Shown: positions 50,760-64,000 of the stretch, one piece after another | Layout of the letters: each line of letters starts with the position of its first letter | Position numbering within the stretch: the first letter of the stretch is position 1 | Assembly: GCA_964030475.1 (NCBI GenBank) | Contig: CAXIPT010000001.1 | Location: 4,852,995-4,916,994 of the forward strand | Length of the DNA stretch: 64,000 nucleotides | Source of the DNA: Tethya wilhelma | Taxonomy: Eukaryota; Porifera; Demospongiae; Tethyida; Tethyidae | Reading direction: 5' to 3' | Program-made: the position numbers and the translations under genes | Notes under the pieces: generated by a model | The model's input: the letters and a program-made list of their open reading frames with translations, nothing else | Databases searched by the model: none | Told to the model about the DNA's origin: nothing

Positions 50760-53267
50760 CCTAAAACTGCAATCATCCCCCCCCCCCCCCNAGGTGAGAG
50801 AGAGAGAGAGAGAGAGAGAGAACCTAAAACTGCAATCATTCCCCCCCTCTGTAACATATAGTTGACCCTGCCCCAAAAAATGTCTGTTCTGAACATTGTC
50901 GTCTTGTGGAAGTGCTTAATCACTGCCTTGAAGCTGATGTTATTGAGGACCTGAAGAATAGCAAGCTCACTCTTCCAAGCTGTCCTGGAGAACCAGAAGC
51001 TGACAGAGATCTAGATTGTCTACCTTCACCAATAAGGATTCCACCTCCACGAGGCAGTAAGTTCAAGGATTGAGTGATTGTGTGTGTGGTTTCCTGTTGC
51101 CCAATGATTTCACAGAGCTCTGTAACCTTGTATTCAAATCTTTAACCACCAACGGCCCTTGTCTCATTTGGCATTTTCATTGTTCACTGTGAATTTAACC
51201 TCCAGCCTTCTTTCCCTATGCCTACCACTGGGATGGCTATTACTACATGTGGCTAGCTTTACTATGCATGGTGGCTGACATGGGTTATGGTGGGTTGCCT
51301 ACACGTTGTGGTTTTACATGGCCACTCAGCTTATCTCTGAGCTTGTGTAGTGTTCCCAGAATGTCAGATTACGGAGACCCAAGATGCATGCTATTCTACC
51401 TGAGTGACTGTCTTCCCCCAAAGTTTGACATTGTGCTCATCTCACATCCTCACAGATTCAACAGGAGACTGCTATTTTGCTTCTGACTATGGACACAGTT
51501 ATGCAGGCAATGTTTCGACCACTGCATCTGGCCTCACTTGCCTCAACTGGGACTTCAATGGCACTCGTACACCTTTTTTCAACTTGACGGAGTACCCAGA
51601 GCTGATAGAGAACTATTGTCGTAATCCGGGCCAGGTGTTGAATAGGCCATGGTGCTATACTGGCAACAGTCCAGTGACCTGGGATTTCTGTGACTTGCTC
51701 TCCTGCAATGAATCTAGTAAGTTTGAGTGCTAGTGTTGTCTGTCATTATCCATTGAGAATTTCTGCAGTGACCGTTTGTATTGTGAGAATTTTTTGTAGT
51801 ATTGGTGTATGTAGTCACTTTTGATCGCTCACACACACACACACACACACACACTCACGCACAGAATCTGATTCTGAACTACAGTCCACAATGACTACAA
51901 CTACTATGGTGCCTCATCATGGCATCAACAATGTCGTAATACCCATTGTCGTGACCCTAGTCGTAGGTCTTGCAATTCTAATCATCGTAGTATTAATTAG
52001 TAACTTTGTATGCCTAATGTTTCGAAAAAAAGCCAACAAGTTGAAGTCTTTGAACAATCCTGAGTCACCAACTCTCCAACAGTATCGCATTGATAGTGGG
52101 CAGTCGGAGATCAAGTTCACTTTCAACGAGCAGTACGTGCTCACACAAGCAGCTGTATCAAAAGTCACTGAAGCCATCAAGAGTTTCCAACAATACGATA
52201 GGAAGGACATTAAGTATGTGAAGCAAATCGGCCAGGGGAACTTCGGTATTGTATACCTCGGCAAAATGACTCTGGCCCTCGAAGAAGGTGAAGAAAAGGA
52301 GGAGACTCAAGTGGCAGTGAAGACGCTCAAAGAGGAAGCAGCACATGAATGTCTTGAGGAGTTTGTTCGTGAAGCAAAGATCATGATGAGTTTCGATCAT
52401 CCGAACATCATCAAGTTGTACGGCGTCATGATGCAGGAGCTGCCGTATTGCCTCATCTTCGAATACATGAATCGTGGTGATCTGGCCAATTTCCTTCGGG
52501 AAAACGCCAGCAGTGCCCTACGTCGTTTCATGAGCTGTGACAGACCTCGCTCGCGGACCGAATCAACCCTTTCCGACAATCCCCCGTCACTCAACAGCGA
52601 TCAACTGACCGACATTTGCAAGCAGGTTGCTGCTGGTATGGAGTACCTGTCGATGCTCAATCACGTTCATCGTGACTTGGCCTGTCGGAATTGCCTGGTG
52701 AAGGTGGAGGAGACGATGGACAACGAGGGCGAGGTCACCTCCCTCGGGAACGTCACCATCAAGATCGGTGACTTCGGGATGAGCCACAACCTGTACACGC
52801 AAAATTACTATCGTGTCCGTGGCCAGGCCATTTTGCCCGTCCGATGGATGGCACCCGAGTCCATCATCTACGGCAAGTTTACCACTGCTGCTGATGTGTG
52901 GTCATTTGGAGTGGTGATGTGGGAGGTGTTCTCCTTCGGGCTCCAGCCCTACTACGGAATGTCAAACGACGAGGTGACAGATAAAGTGAGACGAGGAAAG
53001 AATCTGTCACAGCCCGCCGACTGTCCGAGGAAGATCTTCCAGATCATGAAGGATTGCTGGAAGATGGATCAGAATCTCAGACCCACTTTTACCGAGCTGC
53101 ACAACATTCTAAATGAAGCTCGTTCAAGCATCAGTTCATATTCTGATGATGCAAGTTCTTGCCGTTCTTCGCCTGCACCTTCTGAGCAAGCCTCTGAGTT
53201 CAGCGATGATGCCTTTCTGGAGGAGAACTCCATTCTTAATTTCAAAGTGGAGGATTCAACTGTTTGA
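46627..53267 (+). CDS. ROR/MuSK-like receptor tyrosine kinase with doubled Fz-kringle cassette
   Basis: Single-pass receptor kinase, 1335 residues, ten exons in phase: 46627-46711, 47960-48754, 48822-49136, 49261-49294, 49490-49908, 50074-50340, 50487-50720, 50862-51056, 51456-51716 and 51865-53267. Domains in order: signal peptide; Cys-containing Ig-like region and a FnIII-like region (exon 2); Ig domain with LSCLAVG...DAGEYVC (exon 3); Fz-type Cys-rich domain (exon 5); kringle ending GEQPWCYTTNTSVRWDYCDV (exon 6); second Fz-type domain (exons 7-8); second kringle ending RPWCYTGNSPVTWDFCDLL (exon 9); transmembrane helix VIPIVVTLVVGLAILIIVVL; kinase. The kinase has GQGNFG, VAVKTLK, VHRDLACRNCLVK, DFG, ILPVRWMAPESI and SFGLQPYYGMS, so it should be active; the last motifs are ROR/MuSK-like. 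The kinase exon is large and the tail is Ser-rich. An intronic gap (N at 50791) does not disturb phase. Confidence 0.92.
50721..50861. repeat. (GT)n, C-run, N, (GA)n at an assembly gap
   Basis: A roughly 24-bp sequence (GAACCTAAAACTGCAATCAT) occurs on both sides of N at 50791, showing overlapping contig ends. The GT run starts at the splice donor itself. Confidence 0.85.
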
Positions 53268-53926
53268 GTTAAGCTGTAGCCAATTAACTTGAAACATCAT
53301 CATAATATTTGCTGTACAATAATTTTTTTTTGCTTTTTTTTTCCATCTTATTTGCTCAAACAATTTAGTTGTTCAAGGTTACTGCACATAATGGTTGTTA
53401 CTATAATATAATATTATGTTGTTTCTGATCTTTTTGTTTGTTTTTCACCCAGTTTTGTTTTCTCTTATTAAATCTTATGATCATTGTTATCGAACAGATA
53501 TTTACGAAGAACTGATACTTCTAATCAATCATTGTATGGACCATTTTTCATTGTTTAGGTGTATAAATACATAATTGTTGTCATTTTTATTTAGGATTGT
53601 CAATTATTCTCTAAATAACTTATTTATCGCAATCAGTGTATGATACAATGTTTTGCTTTAAAAAAAATTTCAACCAATCAACTTCAAACATGTTTCGTGC
53701 GCTATACTATAGCGGATAAATTATGCATGTGAATGTGCTTAGAAAAAATAAATTGTAGTCACTCTGTTATGAGGAATTGTTTGCTGGTTTGGAATATACT
53801 TGAAACGGCCGCTTCAAATGACCTGTGCATGAAGAAAAAGAGCACAGTTCACTTGTGTATATTAGAGTGTATTGTAACATTACAGGTCATTGAGTAGCTA
53901 AGCAAATGCATATGGCCATTGGTCAC
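53268..53926. other. 3' flanks of the receptor kinase and TRAPPC2L (convergent)
   Basis: AT-rich and without a gene. AATAAA at 53747-53752 is a plausible poly(A) signal for the receptor kinase. Confidence 0.6.
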
Positions 53927-54764
53927 TTACTTTGACTTGATTTTGGTACCAGGTACATAAAATGGGTTACAGAACATGTCAGTGTAAGCAACATGTAAGT
54001 TCTTGAAGAGCTGATGAGAAAATATGTGCATACATTGTGAATGACAATGGGAATAGTGAAAGAACTGCTTACCATTTTCAAGTCTGCATCTTTCGACTGA
54101 CTCGAGGTGTTTTCTGTAACAATGATGAATTTTACTCTTGTGTTAGTGGCATATCCATATCTGAGTTTGAGTTAGAGAATCAAGATGCAGTGATTTCAGC
54201 AGAGTAACACTGACAAGTTTGTGCAAAAAGAAATAAGGCAACGACATGACAATAATTATAAAGGATACACTTTATACTGCTCTGAAGGATAAAGCAGTCC
54301 TAGGTAGTGTTCACGCGGATCATTGCCTCCCTTTGGAGTGTTCAGCGTGGAAACTGAAAGTGAAGACAAAGAACAAACCTAGCTGTGAAGTTACGCGGGC
54401 ATGACATGGTATAGGTTTGTGCACCATCATGCATATAATTATCTTACTCTTTTCTTCAATGACATCAATGGAAGCATGAACCAAATACTGAAACTGCAGG
54501 TCTGTCTCATTTTGAGGGCTACCTGTCCTCAGGTACAGGGGGAAATTCTGGAGAAGTAGAAAGTGTGTGATGTATTAGTAGTGTCAAACTGTGTCATGGA
54601 CCAGATGGACTTTTAAACTTCCAAGTATAATTTAAAAATATAATATGGCAAACAGAATAGAGTTGATAGCACTGCAGAATTATTACACCACAGCCACAAG
54701 GTAACACACACTACGTGATGCAACAGACCTGTTTAGAAATTACAGCCACACACACAACAGCCAT
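53927..54764 (-). CDS. TRAPPC2L: Trafficking protein particle complex subunit 2-like
   Basis: Longin-fold TRAPP subunit (yeast Tca17 counterpart) acting in ER-Golgi and Golgi tethering. Five exons in phase: 54764-54729, 54547-54448, 54353-54269, 54160-54073 and 54010-53927, giving 130 residues (human about 140). It reads MAVVCVAVISKQNFPLYLR, HASIDVIEEK, REHYLGLLYPSEQYKVYGYA, TNTRVKFIIV and YTDMFCNPFYVPGTKI, collinear with human TRAPPC2L and distinct from TRAPPC2 (sedlin). It ends about 17 residues after the conserved CNPFY motif. Confidence 0.94.
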
Positions 54765-57085
<2,321 letters not shown>

Positions 57086-57380
57086 CCACACAATGATACT
57101 TTGCTTTATGACTCCATTCTTTTTTCAATACACAACACTGCACATGATTATTACCCTTGATAAATGTCAGAACAAAAATTAATAATAAATAATTTACAAG
57201 GTACTTTGCATGCCACTGCAACAGCATCAATACACACACATACCCAAATAATAATTAACAATAAAACATGCAACAACAACAATGAATGCATCATAACAAT
57301 AAAATTAATGTCTAATACGATGATCTGACACGAGTGTGGGCAAGTTGGGGTGGGGCAGAAGGTTAGATTAATGCCACATG

Positions 57381-58828
57381 TTATTGTTGAGTGCACCCCA
57401 CCCTGTGACCCCCTCCTGCATCATCGTCGTCATCACTGTCATAGGCGTCACCATGACTGTTTTGCTCAAATCCTTTCGTGGTTTCTGGTTCGTGCAACTG
57501 AACCTCTTCTGCCTCTTCTTCGTTGATTACAGGCTCATCAGGTTTAGCGGGAAGAAGGGCTTCGAGTTTCTGTACGTGCAAATACAACAGGGATGGGTGA
57601 TCAGGTANATAATAATTCGTACCCTAATGTATGATTACGACATTACTTGAAATATTTTGCTGGTTTTAGGTCACTTATTCATGAAATGAGGTCATTCATT
57701 GGCACCATATTCGAAAGGGATACATTTGTTGATGCAGAATACGTACGTAAGTCAGTTGAAAGGGGAAAAAATCAAACTCTTGATTCTCATGGTTGCTTCT
57801 TTCAGCTGCACATGGCTGGGATGGTAACGGATCTACCAGTGCACATGAGCAGTGAGGATGAGATTGAGAGTCTGGTGGTCACTGCATTTGAGCTACTCAA
57901 GAGAGTGGAACTGGGTAGTCAGAAGAGACCTGCTCTGACAACTATAGCCAGGTCAGTATTAAATTAATGCCTGACTGTGCATTGATAATGTCAGTCTCAT
58001 GCCGTCAAGCTGGGGTGGAGTGAATATTAGAATATTAGAGAGGGGCTGGCTATGTGAGACTATGGTAATGTACCCTGGTAATGTATGTCCTGGTAGCTCA
58101 TAAAAATTATGGCTGTAGGTCAACTGAGGATAAGTATACTCCACCCAGTCAAGTTGAATTCATTCAAGATCTTGTTACCATGGCAATGAAACGGCAGTAC
58201 AACCACAGTCGGTCAATGGTAGAAATGAAGCATCACTATTTAGCCAGAGGCTATTCAAACTGGGGGTACGAGTCTCCAGCTGACATTTGTGACTGTACTT
58301 ATCTCTGACCACACAATGATACTTTGCTTTATGACTCCATTCTTTTTTCAATACACAACACTGCACATGATTATTACCCTTGATAAATGTCAGAACAAAA
58401 ATTAATAATAAATAATTTACAAGGTACTTTGCATGCCACTGCAACAGCATCAATACACACACATACCCAAATAATAATTAACAATAAAACATGCAACAAC
58501 AACAATGAATGCATCATAACAATAAAATTAATGTCTAATACGATGATCTGACACGAGTGTGGGCAAGTTGGGGTGGGGCAGAAGGTTAGATTAATGCCAC
58601 ATGTTATTGTTGAGTGCACCCCACCCTGTGACCCCCTCCTGCATCATCGTCGTCATCACTGTCATAGGCGTCACCATGACTGTTTTGCTCAAATCCTTTC
58701 GTGGTTTCTGGTTCGTGCAACTGAACCTCTTCTGCCTCTTCTTCGTTGATTACAGGCTCATCAGGTTTAGCGGGAAGAAGGGCTTCGAGTTTCTGTACGT
58801 GCAAATACAACAGGGATGGGTGATCAGG

Positions 58829-58862
<34 letters not shown>

Positions 58863-59994
58863 ATACCATTTTTTGGTTTGCTTACCCATTACAAGTTTTA
58901 CAACGAGTTTTTCTCTTGAATTCAACTGATTTTGTCGCTCCCTCATAGAGTTCCTCCAGGGTTACCCTGAAATTTTGAACCAACCATACCATACACACTT
59001 AGTACTGAGCTAACTTCAAAAGAGACATGAAAGCTTACTCCAAAGGTATGCCAATGGTCTCTCCCTTTTGCCTCCTTCTTCTTCCACCACCAACTGTAAA
59101 ATACCACCACCATACACACATCTATGAGTCTCAACTGAACACAAGCTGGCTCTATTTTCTATTATTACATTATGAATTAGAGCTTGAAAATAATAAAACT
59201 GTTTGGACAAAGATTTTGTAATTTCATACTGTGTTACTTCAATTCACTTACAGAAAGGATCTCCCCCACCGAAGAAATGTGAAAATAAACCATCTTGAAA
59301 TGGAAAGCCTGTCAAGAGAGAGACAGGAGGGCAAATGAATAAACAAGAGGAGAGAGAGAGAGAGAGAGAGAGCTCATATATACACCTGACATTCCTGGCC
59401 CTCCACTTCCATCTTCTTTCACAGCAGACATTCCAAACCGATCGTACATTTCTCTTTTCTCAGAGTCTGAGAGAACCTCATACGCAAACTGAATTGACTT
59501 GAACTGCAGATTTCCAATGTGTATCATAATATCAAAATAATTATCACCAATAATGTCAAAAACAAACCCAAAGATGAACAAAGCATGGATGTCTATACTA
59601 AACAAATCAGAAAAGGGAACTACCCCCCCCCCAGTCCACACATTGTTAGGGAGGAGGAGGGAGAGTGGAGCTTTCATTAATACCTTCGTGGCATGGCTCA
59701 CCTTTTCATCATCAGAAGATCCAGTCCTGTCAGGATGATGCTGCTTAGCTAGTCTGTGGTATGCCTGAAGAGGACAAGGGGATTACACCAATATACTAGC
59801 CAGCTATGTAAAAACCAGTCCGGCATAGCCAGCCCTTTACATGTATGTGGGACTGGCTACGCCAGACTACCTAACAACCAGTAGGCCTATGGGAAGACAT
59901 TCACAAATCAGAGAATCATGTGTACTTTTCTTATTTCTGTTTCAGTGGCATGTCGAGAGACTCCTAGAGTCTCGTAGAGCTCTGTGTCAGCCAT
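57381..59994 (-). CDS. DNAJA-type (type I) Hsp40 co-chaperone, middle missing at an assembly join
   Basis: J-protein that stimulates Hsp70 ATPase and delivers clients. Visible exons: 59994-59926, 59764-59702, 59503-59386, 59308-59252, 59093-59039 and 58966-58886, all in phase, then a C-terminal exon ending at 58604 (duplicate copy ending at 57381). It starts MADTELYETLGVSRHATETE. The HPD motif lies in KQHHPDRTGSS, followed by FKSIQFAYEVLSDSEKREMY, a Gly/Phe linker (GFPFQDGLFSHFFGGGDPF), VTLEELYEGATKSVEFKR and the first zinc-knuckle CKTCNG. Most of the CxxCxGxG zinc domain and both substrate-binding domains (about 200 residues) are absent between 58886 and the GT run at 58832-58861. The tail is acidic and ends CTQQ, a prenylation-type CaaX box as in DNAJA1/2. 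A leader exon probably ends at 60173. Confidence 0.85.
59817..59868. repeat. Fold-back element, second copy of the AGTCTGGC family
   Basis: Arms AGTCCGGCATAGCCAGCCC and (reverse complement) AGTCTGGCGTAGCCAGTCCC with a short loop, in a DNAJA intron. Shorter and more diverged than the 9147-9217 copy. Confidence 0.75.
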
Positions 59995-60173
59995 AATGAA
60001 GTTCTTGTCAATTCTGAAAAACAAAGAAACGATATTAAAGGCACAACATAGAAACGTAGTGATGATAGAAACACTGAGCACGTGCACGCCCACAGGCAGT
60101 TCTCGAGTCTGGCAACTCCACATAAGCTCACTAAGATTTGCCACAAAGAAGCGGCTTATTTCACATACCTGAC

Positions 60174-60333
60174 GTCCAATTAATCTTCTCAATGCCCACT
60201 GGTCTGTTCCCGACTCGATAGGCTCTTTCCACTCACCGAAAAGACACTGTAGAGCGACGTTCAGCACTTCTTCACCACCATGTGACACGGAGCTGTAGAA
60301 TATTCTATGCAATGACATCACTACTTGTGGCAA
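60174..60333 (-). other. Probable DNAJA leader exon with an upstream ORF
   Basis: An open frame starting MSLHRIFYSSVSHGGEEV is followed by good donors (gtgagt near 60240 and gtatgt at about 60172). Splicing to the acceptor just before the DNAJA ATG gives a stop or frameshift in each case, so this is more likely 5' UTR with an upstream ORF than part of DNAJA. An independent small gene cannot be excluded. Confidence 0.35.
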
Positions 60334-60464
60334 CGGGTTTGGTGAACTCCCTCAACGATTATGTAATGTAGTGGGTAAAGGTCATCGGAAGTAAAAACAA
60401 GATATTGAATACCACAATGCAATAAGCTTTGACTTTGCACTTTGAAGTACAAGTATATCAGATT

Positions 60465-63400
60465 CTATGCTATTTGTCCAAGTTTTCTCCTCTTAGCTTC
60501 CGCCAATTCTCTCTCCTAAAAACAATAACAAGATATGCAGTGAACAGATACTCCCATTGATAAACAATCACGAAGGAGTTGCTTACAGTTCCAAAGTCAT
60601 AAAAATGAGGTGCTAGCTCATATAACCAATCTGGCTCAATCTGTATGAGTAGAAAAATAAACCACTGGTAACATGTAAAGCATGCAATGTGGACTAGATG
60701 CACACAATCCTACCACTGTGATGTCTCGCATAAACTGCTTAGAAGTTTGTATTAACTCATTGAACACAACCCTGCAGTGAGAGTACGGAATAGTCCATTA
60801 TTTGTGCATGTATACATTCCAACTCACCATTGTGGTGAAACTTGCTCGAATAAAACTGATGAAGGATGAATGTGAAGTGAATGGTCTCCTCTTATTGTTC
60901 TATGGGCAGTAGGACAATAAATACAATGAGGGACAACAATACATATTACAACCATAGAGATTCAAACCTGTAGCAACCGGTGTAATGTAAACGAGCAGCA
61001 TTTGAGAAAAATCCAGCAACGATGCATCTCTGTACAGGTACAGGATCATCTGAACAAGAGATAGAACACATCACATCACATCACATTACACTACAAAAAA
61101 AAAAAAAAAAAAAAAACATATACCTCCACATGATACCATTTTAACTTTGAATCGTTGCACAATCCTCTTCAACTGTTCTCTTATACTCACTGCATGACTC
61201 AGACCTGTACATTTAGGTGGGTGTCCATAAAACATGCTCTAACCAAGATAACTATGTGAACAGCAATACCTTTATAGTTGAGGAAATTCTCTTGACACCA
61301 TTTAGAACTTTTGTTGTACTGTAAACATAAATTGAACAATTGATCAATGGTAGGGGAATTTACGGGGTAAAACTAACCCGAATAAATGCTTTGTAAACAT
61401 TCAACAATGTTAGGTGGTCACCTTCATGCACACAAAACATTCTTCTTGCTGCTTCCTGTAAAAAGAAAAAAAAAAAAGGGGGGTGGGGGAGAAGGTCAAG
61501 CAGAAAATGAAAAAAAATCCTCCCATGCGGGGAATCGAACCCCGGCCACGGCGGTGAGAGCGCCGGATCCTAACCACTAGACCACATGGGACAGCTGATA
61601 ACAACAGCAACATTTTGACAGTGTGTATCTATTGCTAGACAATGCAACTTACAGCAACACTTTTAGCTCTGCTAGGCAATGTGAAGACATGCTGAACTTG
61701 AAGCATAGCAGCTACAGTAAGAGCCTCCTCTGAACATCCAAATGATTCTGACAGAGATTGAGACAGATGGGCACACAATTTCTTGGAAGAAATCATTTAT
61801 AGGCATATTCATACCTGAGACAAGAAGCATTCTAGCAAACATTGGATTCAGTGGAAACTCAGCCATTTGATATCCCAAGGGATCTGTGAGCTCACAACTG
61901 TCATCAATAGCTACAAAGTGACAAATTCAAACAGTGAAACAAAAGAAATTTAGTCAATTAAAATCACCTCTCAAGGCATAAAGCAACTCCACTCCATGAA
62001 GCAGACTGTCAGCTGGAGGTGGCTAAGACAAAAGTTATAAATTTACAAGTGCACTCATTATATAATAGACAATAAACTTACTGAAATGAAGTAAAAGCGA
62101 AGAACATTATCAATTCCCAGAGCTTTCAGTTGGAGCACAACTGGTGCAAGGTTGCTCCTCTGCATTTCAGGCACAGCTGAAGACTGTAGTTTGTGAAAAC
62201 CCTCCTCAGTGTACAAACGGTAGGCTTTTCCTGAACGAATTCTACCAGCTCTGCCAGTTCTCTGCTGGGCTGATGACTGAGACACTGGAACCACTACCAG
62301 AGACTCTGGGGGAAATGGAAAAAAAAACAAATCTCAGCTAACAGAAACGTTTGAAATTAGTTATTGACTAGTGAAATTACACCAACAATAATCGGAATCT
62401 CAGCAATGAAAATGAAAATAGAATTCACAAGTTAGATCACATAATGACACCAATACCTAGTGCTGTCTTTGGAGAGAATGCTTTCAGCTTGACGAATCCA
62501 CTGTCTATCACTAACAACAGAAATGAGGGGGAAAATGCACATGTTTTCCAAACAGACCCTAGACAACTCATACCATATACAATCCCACTAATTGTGACAG
62601 AGGTCTCTGCAATGTTGGTAGCCACAATCACCTATTAGTATCAACAGAGCTGTGTTGACATCATCATGTTACAGACATGTATTAAATCTACAAGTGAACC
62701 TTTCTGGTATTCGGTGGTGTCCTGTGAAATACACGTAGCTATAAGAGACAAACAGGAAACCATACTTGAGGTCAAAACTAGACACATTGAGTGGGTGCAT
62801 GTCCTAACCTGCTCGGCATACGGAAGCCCGCCATACAATGGCAGCACAAGCAGCTGCATTCCTTTCTTTGATCGACTTGCATGTTCTCTGAAGAATTACA
62901 AATAAATTGGTCCAACAAATTGATATTTAACCACTGGCTACCTGCTCTAGAACTTTCATTTCCCTTCTTTTTTTCCTTCCTAACCTGAGTTCAGACACGG
63001 TCTTCTCTACTTCCTCTTGTCCGGTGAGAAATGCCAGCACATCTCCCTGGCCCTCATCTCTGTGGATGGCTAGGACAGTCTCCACAGTTGAAGTGAGGTA
63101 GTTGGCTACTGGCCGTTTAGCATAGTACACATCCACAGGATAAGTTCTTCCCTCAATAGACAAAATAGTGGCCGTGTCTTTACTGGGATCTCTGGAGCTG
63201 TTGGTCTCAAAGAACTTCTTAAACAGCTACACGATGGTATTGCACAAGGACAGTACATTAATGAGCTCTGGTGCACAATACAACATACCTCTGCATCAAG
63301 TGTTGCAGACGATATTATGAGGTGCAGATCATCTCGTTTCTTCATAATCTGCATATTAAAAAATAGTGCATTGATCGTAACTATTATATACAGTGTACAC

Positions 63401-63919
63401 ATACTCGTTCTAATGAGGCAATAAATTTACTTTTTTCAAGAGTCCAACAATGATGTCAGTATAGAGTGTTCTTTCGTGAGCTTCATCAAGAATGAGAACA
63501 CTAAATGAAAGAAGAGTAGGATACCACACACAAATGATTCCCACCACCAAAGACCATTACTGGGTATTGTTTGTACATACATACCTGTATTTCTGTAGCA
63601 GTGGGTCTCTCATCATTTCTCTCACTAGCATGCCGTCAGTGAGAAACTGACAGGATGAGAGTTATCAACCGCAAAATGAGTTGAGTGCCAACCAATTATC
63701 CAAGAACTGGTATAATTAACAACTGGAGAATTGATAGCTTACTTTGATCCTGGTTGCTTTAGCATCACTGCAGTCATCAAACCTGATACAGTATCCTACC
63801 TGGAACACGTCACGTTCATTAGCAATGAAACAGAGCCAACATTCCTGATGTCACTGTATTCATGCACATACCTCGTGACCAAGCATGGCTCCTCTTTCAT
63901 CAGCTACTCTTGAAGCTAC
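60465..63919 (-). CDS. DHX35: DEAH-box RNA helicase DHX35 (C-terminal part; N-terminus off the window)
   Basis: Spliceosome-associated DEAH helicase. Twenty-one visible exons, all in phase, about 574 residues: 63919-63872, 63799-63743, 63646-63585, 63500-63431, 63348-63289, 63226-62985, 62887-62809, 62631-62574, 62510-62457, 62305-62082, 62022-61968, 61910-61815, 61747-61653, 61455-61378, 61318-61270, 61204-61124, 61049-60968, 60899-60828, 60771-60714, 60640-60587 and 60515-60465. Motifs: [35 protein letters not shown] in [52 protein letters not shown] and [20 protein letters not shown], then winged-helix/ratchet and OB-fold regions to [14 protein letters not shown]. Motif I (GKT) is outside. 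DHX35 is preferred over other DEAH proteins because of [10 protein letters not shown] and the C-terminal sequence. Confidence 0.95.
61510..61517 (-). terminator. Pol III terminator of tRNA-Glu
   Basis: Run of eight T on the minus strand, three bases after the tRNA 3' end, within the host intron. Confidence 0.8.
61520..61591 (-). tRNA. trnE(CTC): tRNA-Glu (CTC)
   Basis: A complete 72-nt tRNA. Acceptor arms TCCCATG/CATGGGA pair perfectly. The D-arm box A reads TGGTCTAGTGGTTAGGAT, the anticodon stem CGGCG/CGCCG carries loop CTCTCAC with anticodon CTC, and the T-arm contains GGTTCGATTCC (box B). There is no intron; the CCA is not encoded. It lies inside a DHX35 intron (61456-61652), on the same strand as the host gene. 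Confidence 0.96.
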
Positions 63920-64000
63920 CTGCACCAATCATACCAGGAAATGACAACCAATATTGAGTGCACCCACCCTTGTTCTAGAGTTAGCGGTATCATGCAAATA

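Noticed and set aside
57609..58830. Tandem copy of C5orf22 3' exons as a real gene fragment
   Set aside because: Same reasoning: an exact 1222-bp copy beside an N, with the copy boundary at a GT microsatellite.
63920..64000. Further upstream DHX35 exon at the right edge
   Set aside because: The expected sequence before [10 protein letters not shown] (a TQPRR-type motif) could not be found in the last 80 bases, so I treat it as intron.

Overview
The window is from an intron-dense animal genome. It encodes an animal-type cyclin E, a replication-dependent histone H4 with the 3' stem-loop, a TP53INP-family autophagy protein and a ROR/MuSK-like receptor tyrosine kinase. Genes are tightly packed, introns are often under 150 bp, intergenic spaces are often under 150 bp, and dinucleotide microsatellites are abundant. 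I infer a non-bilaterian metazoan, most likely a demosponge. The species cannot be named from sequence alone. Gene models were built by joining exons at GT/GC-AG sites and checking that reading phase carries across every junction.

Layout. 1-866 (-): LDHD, running off the left edge. 1159-7509 (+): PTP1B/TC-PTP-like phosphatase, damaged by an assembly join. 8009-8320 (+): histone H4. 8453-10257 (-): SLC66A2-like PQ-loop protein. 10405-12590 (+): RABGGTA, cut by a gap, with a small intronless ORF nested in one intron on the other strand. 12592-13186 (-): TP53INP-like, cut by the same gap. 13809-18306 (+): cyclin E. 19459-26273 (-): secreted VWA/PKD protein. 26.3-31.3 kb: about 5 kb with no recognisable gene. 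31323-32704 (-): MRPL3. 32775-35820 (+): URI1. 35907-45842 (-): a UFD2/UBE4 ubiquitin-chain factor whose C-terminus is a BIRC6-like E2 domain instead of a U-box. 45936-46362 (+): LYRM4/ISD11. 46627-53267 (+): Ig-FnIII-Ig-Fz-kringle-Fz-kringle-TM-kinase receptor. 53927-54764 (-): TRAPPC2L. 54863-57085 (+): C5orf22/UPF0489. 57381-59994 (-): DNAJA type I Hsp40, incomplete. 60465-63919 (-): DHX35 helicase, running off the right edge, with a tRNA-Glu(CTC) in one of its introns.

At least six gene pairs are head-to-head across 70-620 bp (LDHD/PTPN, SLC66A2/RABGGTA, TP53INP/cyclin E, MRPL3/URI1, UBE4-UBC/LYRM4, TRAPPC2L/C5orf22), which implies shared bidirectional promoters. Neighbouring functions are mostly unrelated housekeeping, so this is packing rather than an operon-like pathway.

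The most interesting object is the UFD2-core plus E2 (UBC) architecture at 35.9-45.8 kb. The phases join cleanly, the E2 catalytic cysteine is present and no U-box is seen. If transcripts confirm one mRNA, it would be an E4-E2 hybrid analogous in logic to BIRC6 and UBE2O. The receptor kinase with a doubled Fz-kringle cassette is the second.

Assembly quality limits interpretation. Eight N gaps occur, most of them at microsatellites. Three carry exact duplicated flanks (3643-5293, 43674-43782 with 45677-45785, 56386-58830). Coding exons are missing at those joins from the phosphatase, DNAJA and probably UBE4-UBC.
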